DNA of 20,123 nucleotides, taken from IMG/VR virus record IMGVR_UViG_3300025120_000754, positions 1-20,123 of that record. One strand, written 5' to 3'. Within the stretch, counting starts at the first letter, position 1. Each line of letters begins with the position of its first letter. A program made the position numbers and the translations under genes. This DNA is from a virus. The notes beneath the pieces were generated by a model that saw only the letters and a program-made list of their open reading frames with translations, was not told the DNA's origin and searched no databases. Positions 8,447-14,612 of the stretch are shown here, piece by piece.

Positions 8447-9165
8447 GTTTTCATTAAGTTTTCAAATTGACTAATTATTGATGGTACAAAATCACTTTTA
8501 ATTATTTTAATACTTCTTTTTGCATCATTTTCTCTATCTTCATGGATTAGATTAGTAATAGCAGTACCATTTGTTATATTATCAGTACCAGTAATATTAG
8601 AAGTTATAGAAGTATTAGAAGCTAATGCAATTGTATCTCCATTATTAAAACCTCCTTGAGGTACTCTGAGTTTAAATGTAGAACTACCACTAATATTAAT
8701 ATCTGTAATAACTCCAACACCACTACCTGTTACATTAGTTAAAACTGAACCATTACTTAAATTTAATGTATCAATACTATCTGATAAAGTTATTTCAATA
8801 TTTGCATTGGTTGTTATATTACCAGTCGAATCTTCATAATGATGGGTAGAAGTTATATTTCCATATTTCTCTTTTGTGAATTGTTTTAAAAAGAATTGTT
8901 CTAATGGCCATCCAAACCTTGGATCAAGTATACCATTAGATTGTAATATAATCCAGTGTAATCCTGGATCACCATAAAACTTATCAGCTGTAATTTCAGG
9001 TGTTTCACCACTTACTATATCATATTCATCATAGTTAGATGCATTAGTAACTACGTTAGCTAAAAATTTACTTCTAGTAGATAAATCTGGCATAACTTGC
9101 ATAGATTCATAATTATCTAATGTAAATGTAGCTAACGGATATTTTTGAAAGTATTGATATGTCAT
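8443..9165 (-). CDS. 53: Baseplate wedge protein gp53, with inserted beta-rich segment
   Basis: 240 aa against 196 in T4. gp53 clamps neighbouring wedges together around gp6/gp25. The core matches T4 gp53 in order: SGETPEITADKFYGDPGLHW at 52-71, then ILQSNGILDPRFGWPL at 73-88, a KEKYGN step near 98-103, and the closing helix KIIKSDFVPSIISQFENLM at 220-238. Between them, residues about 118-204 are a Thr/Ser/Asn/Gly-rich beta segment (NGSVLTNVTGSGVGV, FKLRVPQGGFNNGDTIAL) which explains the extra length. It starts at a TAATG overlap with gp48 and ends in an ATGA overlap with the hub gene. Confidence 0.9.
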   Translation of the reverse strand: MTYQYFQKYPLATFTLDNYESMQVMPDLSTRSKFLANVVTNASNYDEYDIVSGETPEITADKFYGDPGLHWIILQSNGILDPRFGWPLEQFFLKQFTKEKYGNITSTHHYEDSTGNITTNANIEITLSDSIDTLNLSNGSVLTNVTGSGVGVITDINISGSSTFKLRVPQGGFNNGDTIALASNTSITSNITGTDNITNGTAITNLIHEDRENDAKRSIKIIKSDFVPSIISQFENLMKT

Positions 9166-10409
9166 TAGAATCCTTCTGCAATTCTTTCTTTAGTGAGTAC
9201 TTCGAGTTCTTTAAATCTTAGGCTCATGTTTACTTCTACTGGTTGACCATCTTCAAATGAAGCAAAAATATCACCACCATATTCTACATTCATATCTTCT
9301 AGTACACAAGTTGATATTTTATTAAAATATGTATTTTCTTCACCTCTATACATATATTTTATTTCAAATTCTGAAGGATATAAAAACATTAAACCAAGAC
9401 CACCTACCATTTCTGGATGCATATGAAATTTAAACATCTTAATTATATCTCTAACTTTTTGTGCTTCCTCTGCACTTTTAGGCATGAATGTATGTCTAAA
9501 ATTAAATGTTCTAAAATCTACTCTCTCAAAAAATTGTTCTCTAAATGGATTAGTTACTTGTTTAGAAGCAGCTTGCAATAGATCACTAGGCTTAGGAATT
9601 CCTACAGCACCTAAAACTGAACTTAGTCCTCCTACAACTTGAGTAGCCAAAACTGCAGTAGCTTCTTTAGTTGATTCCATGTTCAAACCCATTGAATCAC
9701 TAGCTCCTTGACCTCCTCCAGCAAAGCCACCACCTGCCATACCTAATGAAGTTTCTTGATAAGATACACCATAATTAACTGCTGGCCTATCTTGTATATG
9801 TAATGTAATAACATCTCTTAATCTTTGTGGAACATCTGGTTTTAATGTTGCAAGACCTTCTAATGCACTATTTAATCCTTTTTTAGCGGTGTTTAATGTG
9901 CCATCAATGAGTCCAGGACTTCCAGCATTAGTAGAATAATCTGCTGATTCTGAAGATGGTGTTGTTTGTTTTACTTGTTTTCCATCACCTATTCCAAGCA
10001 TCCCCCCAAGTGCTGAACCTTTCTCTTTAGCAAAGTTTACAGCACTATTAACTCTTTGAGCAGTTCTATTAGGATCAATTCTGTTTTCTCCACCTCCAAC
10101 TACAACATCAGCCATTAAATTATTTTTAATCCGTTCTCTGCCTTTTGCTTCACCTTCATTAAACTTAGATTTACCTCTCACATTAATATAAAATTGTATA
10201 TAATGTTGTTTATCTAAATCACTGCTTATACCTTCAGGATATGCAAAATCTGTAACATTGTATTTTTGAACTTCACCTTTTGGAGCAGTATCGGGTTGTA
10301 TGTTCAACCTAGTAACATCTTCTTGTAATTTAGCTGAAGGTGGACTCTTGTAATAGCTTGAACTACTACTATCTAAATTAATGCCACCCATGGTTGTACC
10401 ATATGACAT
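9165..10409 (-). CDS. 48: Baseplate tail tube cap, gp48-like
   Basis: 414 aa against 364 in T4. gp48 sits on the hub below gp54 and templates tail tube growth. The C-terminal third has the tube-family fold signals: DFRTFNFRHTFMPKSAEEAQ, RDIIKMFKFHMHPEM, FLYPSEFEIKYMYRGEEN, ISTCVLEDMNVEYGG, and VNMSLRFKELEVLTKERI. This Leu-Tyr-Pro/Glu-Val-Asn pattern is shared with gp48 and gp54. The middle (about residues 115-260) is Gly/Ala/Ser-rich and less conserved (GGGFAGGGQGA). It is the first gene of the leftward baseplate operon. A GAGG site eight bases before the ATG supports this start, and a late-type octamer sits 36-43 bases upstream. Confidence 0.85.
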   Translation of the reverse strand: MSYGTTMGGINLDSSSSSYYKSPPSAKLQEDVTRLNIQPDTAPKGEVQKYNVTDFAYPEGISSDLDKQHYIQFYINVRGKSKFNEGEAKGRERIKNNLMADVVVGGGENRIDPNRTAQRVNSAVNFAKEKGSALGGMLGIGDGKQVKQTTPSSESADYSTNAGSPGLIDGTLNTAKKGLNSALEGLATLKPDVPQRLRDVITLHIQDRPAVNYGVSYQETSLGMAGGGFAGGGQGASDSMGLNMESTKEATAVLATQVVGGLSSVLGAVGIPKPSDLLQAASKQVTNPFREQFFERVDFRTFNFRHTFMPKSAEEAQKVRDIIKMFKFHMHPEMVGGLGLMFLYPSEFEIKYMYRGEENTYFNKISTCVLEDMNVEYGGDIFASFEDGQPVEVNMSLRFKELEVLTKERIAEGF

Positions 10410-10420
10410 ATTTTTTTCCT

Positions 10421-10428
10421 CATAAATA
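10421..10428 (+). promoter_or_regulatory. Late-type promoter octamer for the rightward operon
   Basis: CATAAATA matches the T4 late promoter consensus TATAAATA in seven of eight positions. With a start about 6 bases downstream the leader before gp4 would be only about 18-20 nt. No Shine-Dalgarno sequence is visible before the gp4 ATG. Recognition by gp55 with gp33 is inferred from the T4 model. Confidence 0.55.
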
Positions 10429-10444
10429 GTTATTTAATTATTAT

Positions 10445-10452
10445 TATTTATC
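10445..10452 (-). promoter_or_regulatory. Late-type promoter octamer for the leftward baseplate operon
   Basis: Read on the minus strand this is GATAAATA, seven of eight to the T4 late consensus. A transcript starting near 10438 would have a leader of about 29 nt containing the GAGG ribosome site of the gp48-like gene. It lies back-to-back with the rightward octamer inside a 43-nt gap. The area is very AT-rich, so the match alone is not decisive; position carries most of the weight. Confidence 0.55.
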
Positions 10453-10908
10453 ATGTATAAAGAGACCTACAAAGGACGATATAGAGTTGCCAACCCTAAA
10501 AAGTACAGAGGTGATATAAAAGAAGTAGTTTATAGATCGTCTTGGGAACTTAAATTTATGAGGTGGTGTGATTATAACAGCAATGTGTTAGAATGGGGAT
10601 CCGAGACAACTATTATACCATACAAATCTCCAGTCGATAGTAAAATACACAGATATTTTGTAGATTTTTATATAAAAGTAAGAAACAAAGATGGTAAGGC
10701 CAGTAAGTATTTAATTGAAATAAAACCAGAAAGATTTACTAAACCACCACCTATACCAAAAAGAAAGACAAAAAGATTTATTAATGAAGTATTTACTTAT
10801 GGAACCAATCAAGCAAAATGGAAATATGCAAACGAATATTGTCTCGATAGAGGATGGGAATTTTTGGTACTCACAGAAAAGGATCTTGGTTTAGACAAAT
10901 ATGGCTAA
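10453..10908 (+). CDS. 4: Head completion nuclease gp4
   Basis: 151 aa, T4 gp4 size (150). In T4 gp4 (Tevgp4, formerly gp50/65) finishes DNA-filled heads before tail joining and has an endonuclease fold. Conserved marks: MYKETYKGRYRVANPKKYRG at 1-20, VVYRSSWELKFMRWCD at 25-40, LEWGSETTIIPY at 46-57, and a PD-(D/E)xK-type core RYFVDFYIKV (Asp71) followed by YLIEIKPE (Glu89, Lys91). It opens the rightward operon. The ATG has no clear Shine-Dalgarno and sits close behind the late octamer. The stop overlaps the next start by 8 bases. Confidence 0.93.
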   Translation: MYKETYKGRYRVANPKKYRGDIKEVVYRSSWELKFMRWCDYNSNVLEWGSETTIIPYKSPVDSKIHRYFVDFYIKVRNKDGKASKYLIEIKPERFTKPPPIPKRKTKRFINEVFTYGTNQAKWKYANEYCLDRGWEFLVLTEKDLGLDKYG

Positions 10909-11464
10909 TATATTAGAACAAATAACTTTACGTGCTGCAGGAAAAGTACAACCACAGAATTGGTATAAAACACAAGTTAGAGAATTGGGTGGAGCAAGTC
11001 CTAATAAACTTTTACAGTCTGGAAAGTTTGCAGCAAGAATTATTCCAGGTAACATGTATCTTTTTAAATATGATCCAAAAGACAAAGATATTCCATTTTA
11101 TGATATGTTTCCGTTGGTTATTCCTTTTTCAAGGACTGAAGGTGGATTTTTAGGTATAAATTTTCATTACTTACCATACATGATGAGAGTAAATATATTA
11201 AAGGAATTTAATAGATTTGCAACAGATAAAAAAATTACAGAGAAAACAAGATTAAGATTATCTTACAGAGTATTAGAAAGTACAAGAGTGTTTAGGTTTG
11301 TTAAACCAGCTATAAGACATTATTTAAAGCAACAATTAAGATCAAGATTGTTAATAATCCCATTTCCAGACTGGGTTGTAGCTTCTCAACTTCCTGTACA
11401 AAGATTTAGAGGTGCTCCTATGGAAACTGTTCTCAAAGAAACTAGAAAGAAGAGCGTAGCATGA
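10901..11464 (+). CDS. Conserved structural-type protein of marine T4-like phages, function unknown
   Basis: 187 aa, strongly basic. The mid-part has a compact beta pattern (IIPGNMYLFKYDP, IPFYDMFPLVIPFSRTEGGFLGINFHYLPYMMR) followed by an Arg/Lys-rich helical part (TRLRLSYRVLE, FRFVKPAIRHYLKQQLRSRLL) and an Ile/Pro segment (IIPFPDWVVAS). I recognise the style from marine T4-like genomes between gp4 and the tube genes, where it is usually unnamed or tentatively a DNA-end protector (gp2-like); I cannot confirm gp2 from this sequence. The high positive charge and gp4 neighbour would suit a DNA-binding head-completion or neck role, which is inference. It overlaps gp4 by 8 bases and gp54 by 4 (ATGA). 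Confidence 0.8.
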   Translation: MANILEQITLRAAGKVQPQNWYKTQVRELGGASPNKLLQSGKFAARIIPGNMYLFKYDPKDKDIPFYDMFPLVIPFSRTEGGFLGINFHYLPYMMRVNILKEFNRFATDKKITEKTRLRLSYRVLESTRVFRFVKPAIRHYLKQQLRSRLLIIPFPDWVVASQLPVQRFRGAPMETVLKETRKKSVA

Positions 11465-12195
11465 CAATAGGTACATTATCAAACTTTAATTTATCAAACT
11501 TTCAAGCTGAAGTTCTAGGTAAAGGACTTGCAAGAGTTAATCGCTTTGAAGTTATAATACCAAGGCCAAAACTTCTTAATCAAAGATCTCCACAAAAAGG
11601 TTTTAATGGAGGTATAATTGGTGGAGAAAGAGTTAGTACTTCAACAATAGCACCACAAAGAATATCACTCTTATGTGAACAAGCAGCATTCCCATTATTT
11701 AACATTAATGTTAAGCCTTATAGAATATATGGTACACCATATCAAAGACCGGTAACTTCGGATTATGGTGGTGATGGTTTACCTATGACATTTCACGTTG
11801 ATAGACAAATGACAGTAAAAAGATTCTTTGAGGATTGGGCAAGATTTATAATTAACAGAGATACATTCAATGTTGCTTATCAAGAACAATATATTGTTGA
11901 TATAGAAATATACCAATTAGATGAATTTAATAGAAGAACATATGGTATAAAAATAATTGAAGCATTTCCAAGAAGTTTAAATCAAATGGAACTTAATAAT
12001 AATGCTCAGAATCAAACACACAGATTAATAGTTTTATTTTCATATAGAAAATGGATGTTTATAAACGATAATCCAAGTAAATCAATACAAGAACCAACAG
12101 TTCAAAATCCTAAAGTTAGAGTGGATGCAGTTGGTGAGAGTATAATTAAAACTACAGAAACAAATATAGGTACAACTACATTCTTTGGACCTTAA
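11461..12195 (+). CDS. 54: Baseplate tail tube initiator, gp54-like
   Basis: 244 aa against 320 in T4. gp54 is a tube-fold protein related to gp19 that caps gp48 and starts tube polymerisation. Features seen: an N-terminal NLSNFQAEVLGKGLARVNRFEV tube-type opening, RISLLCEQAAFPLFNINV, YRIYGTPYQRPVTSDYGGDG with DGLPMTFHVDRQMTVKRFFEDW, and C-terminal YVIDIEIYQ-like and IKIIEAFPRSLNQMELN strands followed by LIVLFSYRKW. The YGG/F-x-x-W/AFP-x-S-x-N pattern is that of tube and tube-initiator proteins. gp19 itself is the alternative, but the place beside gp26 and the tape-measure gene favours gp54. Starts at an ATGA overlap. Confidence 0.78.
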   Translation: MTIGTLSNFNLSNFQAEVLGKGLARVNRFEVIIPRPKLLNQRSPQKGFNGGIIGGERVSTSTIAPQRISLLCEQAAFPLFNINVKPYRIYGTPYQRPVTSDYGGDGLPMTFHVDRQMTVKRFFEDWARFIINRDTFNVAYQEQYIVDIEIYQLDEFNRRTYGIKIIEAFPRSLNQMELNNNAQNQTHRLIVLFSYRKWMFINDNPSKSIQEPTVQNPKVRVDAVGESIIKTTETNIGTTTFFGP

Positions 12196-12210
12196 TTATG
12201 GAGATTAATA

Positions 12211-12909
12211 ATGGCATTACCTAAACTTGAAACACCTACATTTGAATTGATATTACCTTCGACAAAAGAGGTTGTTAAATTTAGACCTTTTTTAGTTAAA
12301 GAACATAAAATATTATTACAGCAACAAAATACTGTTGCAAATAATATTGTAAAAACTATTAAAGAATTAATACATGTATGTACATTTGAGAAGTTAGATT
12401 TAGATAAACTACCTAATTTTGATATGGAATATATTTTTTTAATGTTAAGAGCCAAATCTATAGGTGAATTGGTTGATATAACAGTTAAATGTGACTGTAA
12501 TAAGAAATTAAATGCAGTAGTAAACTTAAATAATATAAAAGTCATCAATGATGAAAATTTACAAAATACAAATTTAAAGATAAAAGATAATTTGTTTATT
12601 AAGGTTAGACATCCTGTATTTACTGAAATGATGGATATATATGAGCATGCAGATACTGATAAAGTATTTGAAGTAGTTGGTAAATGTATTGATTCAGTAA
12701 CTATGGATGATAAATTATATGATAATTTTAGTAATAAAGAACTTAATGAATTTATTTTAGGATTAACCAAAAAAGAGTTTGAAATTATAGAACAATTCTT
12801 TTTGGATATGCCTAAAGTTGTTTATGAAGATGAAATTAAATGTAAGGATGAAGAATGTGGTGTTACAAATGTAATAAAATTACAAGGAATTGAACATTTT
12901 TTTATATAA
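12211..12909 (+). CDS. 26: Baseplate hub assembly protein gp26 (zero-frame product)
   Basis: 232 aa against 208 in T4. gp26 is an assembly catalyst of the T4 hub and not a virion part; by position next to the tape measure it also resembles tail assembly chaperones. The opening LPKLETPTFELILPSTKEVV with FRPFLVKEHKILL is the gp26 (T4 baseplate protein) family signature. Cys94/Cys96 (KCDCN) and Cys211/Cys216 (CKDEEC) form a likely zinc ribbon. GGAG eight bases before the ATG fixes the start. The last codons are TTT TTT ATA TAA: a heptamer of T in the right phase for -1 slippage lies two codons before the stop, see the extension feature. Confidence 0.92.
   Translation: MALPKLETPTFELILPSTKEVVKFRPFLVKEHKILLQQQNTVANNIVKTIKELIHVCTFEKLDLDKLPNFDMEYIFLMLRAKSIGELVDITVKCDCNKKLNAVVNLNNIKVINDENLQNTNLKIKDNLFIKVRHPVFTEMMDIYEHADTDKVFEVVGKCIDSVTMDDKLYDNFSNKELNEFILGLTKKEFEIIEQFFLDMPKVVYEDEIKCKDEECGVTNVIKLQGIEHFFI
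12897..12903 (+). promoter_or_regulatory. Slippery heptamer T TTT TTT for -1 ribosomal frameshift
   Basis: Seven T residues split by the gp26 frame exactly as X XXY YYZ (the third base of the His codon, then two Phe codons). Both P- and A-site tRNAs can re-pair after a -1 slip. The in-frame TAA comes one sense codon (ATA) later. An AU-rich stem (TTAGCT at 12927-12932 with AGCTAA at 12955-12960, plus AATTT/AAATT inside) follows but starts 23 nt away, further than usual stimulators. Confidence 0.8.
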
Positions 12910-13106
12910 CTCTTTCTCAGGACGATTTAGCTAATTTTTACCAATTAAATTTTCAGCTAATCCATGAATATAATTATTCATTAACAGAACTGGAAACTAT
13001 GATACCCTGGGAAAGAGAAGTTTATGTTGGATTACTTTTACAACACTTAAAAGAAAAAAAAGAAAGACAGGAAATGATACAACAGAATCAAAAGCATTAT
13101 GGATAA
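12903..13106 (+). CDS. -1 frame extension of gp26 (gp51-like C-terminal part of a frameshift fusion)
   Basis: After a -1 slip at 12897-12903 translation continues as YITLSQDDLANFYQ... for 67 codons to TAA at 13104-13106, giving a fusion of about 298 aa. The extension looks like real protein: amphipathic helices, SLTELETMIPWEREVYVGLL, then a charged KEKKERQ tail. It has no start codon before an ATG deep inside (TELETM) and no ribosome site, so separate initiation could give only a fragment. The helix pattern MIPWEREVYVGLLLQHLK resembles the C-terminal part of phage tail chaperone extensions, and T4 has a second catalyst gene, gp51, beside gp26; homology to gp51 is a guess. It fills what would otherwise be a 189-base gap and overlaps the tape-measure start by 8 bases. 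Confidence 0.82.
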   Translation, partial: YITLSQDDLANFYQLNFQLIHEYNYSLTELETMIPWEREVYVGLLLQHLKEKKERQEMIQQNQKHYG

Positions 13107-14610
13107 ATTTAAAGATTCTCTTAAAAACATGTTGGGCAAAATGGTTCCTAGTAAGGAAACCAGAGGAGCTGTCGTTGATAAATTCAAAGGTGCATTTGCG
13201 GCTAATCCTGAAGTAAAAATATTAGCTAAAATTGAAAAGAAACAAAATCAACAGTTTTTACTTGTACAAACAATACAAGATAGTATTAGAAGGATAGAAG
13301 AAAAAGTAGTAGGTGAAGAAAAAAAATCATTTGCTAAAAAAATATTTGAGTTCTTAAAAAAAGGTTTAAGTGCAGCTCTTGGTTTAGCTGGAATAGTTGC
13401 TGCTATTACTGGGTTTTCTAAAATTCCAGGGAAAATTGTTGATGTATTATCTTCAGTACTATCTAAAATGGGTTTAGGTAAAATAGCAAACATGCTCCTA
13501 GGACCTAAAACTCCACCAACTTTAACTAAACCAACAACAACTGGCCCAGGGGGACTTGCAAGAAAAGTAACAGTTACAAATATAAAACCCATACCAGTTA
13601 TAGAAGCTGGTCTTCCTGGTAGAGATAAGAAAGGTAAAAAAGGTAGAGGTGCTAAAGGACCACAGACTAAAGGACCACAGACTAAAGGACCACAAACTAA
13701 AGTACCAGATACAAAAACTCCACCAAAAGGTACGAAAGTTCCAGATCTTCCTGATGACAAAAAATTCAGTGATAAAAAATTAGACCTTGAAAAAATAGCA
13801 GATAAAAATAAAGCACCTAAAGCACCAAGTAAATTAGCAAAATTTGGTAAAGCTGCATTAAAAGGTGCTAGATTTTTAGGACCTGCTGGAGCTGTTCTTG
13901 GTGCTGGAATGGCTGTCGGATCTGCAGTTCAAGGCTATGGTGATGAAGCTACATCAGAAAACTTAGGCATAAAAGGTAGAGATCCAACAGGTGGTGAGAA
14001 AGCATCATCAGCTGCTGGTTCAGCTATTGAGAGTGCAACACTTGGATTAGTTGATGCCTCAAAAGCAAGTAAAGCAATAGCAAAATTCTTTGGAGCTGGA
14101 CCCGGAGACTTAGAAGGTGTAGATGAAGAATTACATCAATTTATTAAAAAAGATGATATAGAAAGATTTAAAAAAGAAGGTACTTTTGCAAAATATAAGA
14201 AAAGATTATATAAAGCACCTGGTGCTCCTAATCCTCTTCTTGGAGGTATGACAGCTCATCAAGCATATCAAAAGGCTTATGATGTAGAAAAAGCTGATCC
14301 AAAATTACAAGCAGAACAAGAAGAAGAAAGATTAAAAGGTATTGCTTCAGGAGAAGTTGACACAATCAATACAGGAATATCTGATACAGGTGAAGTGCTT
14401 ACTCGTAAAGTTACAGCTGATGATGTTAAAGAAGCTCAGCAAAAATTAGATGAAAAGAAAGGTGGTGGTCAAGGTGGAGGTGTTACTGTTAATAATGTTA
14501 ATAATTCTTCTAATCAAGCTCCACCTCCCCCAGCTGGTGTCAAACCCCAGCCAAGGAAAGGTCCAAGCTCTTTAGAAATGCAGCTTCTAAGAGATGTAGT
14601 ATATCAATAA
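13099..14610 (+). CDS. 29: Tail tape-measure-like protein (gp29 position)
   Basis: 503 aa against 590 for T4 gp29, the extended protein inside the tube that sets tail length. Residues 1-75 are charged and helical (MDKFKDSLKNMLGK, KIEKKQNQQFLLVQTIQDSIRRIEEKV). Residues about 88-135 are hydrophobic, Ala/Gly/Ile-rich (LSAALGLAGIVAAITGF, VLSKMGLGKIANMLLG), as in tape measures that insert into membranes. Residues 187-201 are three GPQTK-type repeats. A second Gly/Ala hydrophobic patch lies at about 255-275. The C-terminus has Gly/Asn and Pro runs, then a conserved-looking helix SSLEMQLLRDVVYQ. The assignment rests on position after gp26/extension, composition and length; sequence similarity to gp29 is not evident. 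Start overlaps the fusion stop. No strong ribosome site, so coupling is likely. Confidence 0.72.
   Translation: MDKFKDSLKNMLGKMVPSKETRGAVVDKFKGAFAANPEVKILAKIEKKQNQQFLLVQTIQDSIRRIEEKVVGEEKKSFAKKIFEFLKKGLSAALGLAGIVAAITGFSKIPGKIVDVLSSVLSKMGLGKIANMLLGPKTPPTLTKPTTTGPGGLARKVTVTNIKPIPVIEAGLPGRDKKGKKGRGAKGPQTKGPQTKGPQTKVPDTKTPPKGTKVPDLPDDKKFSDKKLDLEKIADKNKAPKAPSKLAKFGKAALKGARFLGPAGAVLGAGMAVGSAVQGYGDEATSENLGIKGRDPTGGEKASSAAGSAIESATLGLVDASKASKAIAKFFGAGPGDLEGVDEELHQFIKKDDIERFKKEGTFAKYKKRLYKAPGAPNPLLGGMTAHQAYQKAYDVEKADPKLQAEQEEERLKGIASGEVDTINTGISDTGEVLTRKVTADDVKEAQQKLDEKKGGGQGGGVTVNNVNNSSNQAPPPPAGVKPQPRKGPSSLEMQLLRDVVYQ
13657..13701 (+). repeat. 15-bp tandem repeat, three copies, in tape-measure gene
   Basis: GGACCACAGACTAAA occurs three times head to tail (13657, 13672, 13687), the third with one change (CAAACT). 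Each unit encodes GPQTK and keeps the frame. A degenerate fourth (V-P-D-T-K) follows. Slippage here would change protein length by five residues per unit. Confidence 0.95.
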
Positions 14611-14612
14611 AC

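Noticed and set aside
12192-12770. Long minus-strand open frame opposite gp26 (192 codons)
   Set aside because: It is antisense to a well-supported gp26. Its Ser/Leu/Asn-rich translation has no domain pattern and no ribosome site, and arises from the AT-rich codon usage of gp26.
12927-12960. AU-rich stem after the slippery heptamer as a frameshift stimulator
   Set aside because: It starts 23 nt from the heptamer, is almost all A-U with a three-base bulge, and stimulators usually begin 5-9 nt away; slippage may not need it.
13248-13760. Minus-strand open frame opposite the tape-measure gene (170 codons)
   Set aside because: Pro/Gly/Phe-rich low-complexity translation (repeats of V-C-G-P-L) that mirrors the sense-strand GPQTK repeats; no start context.
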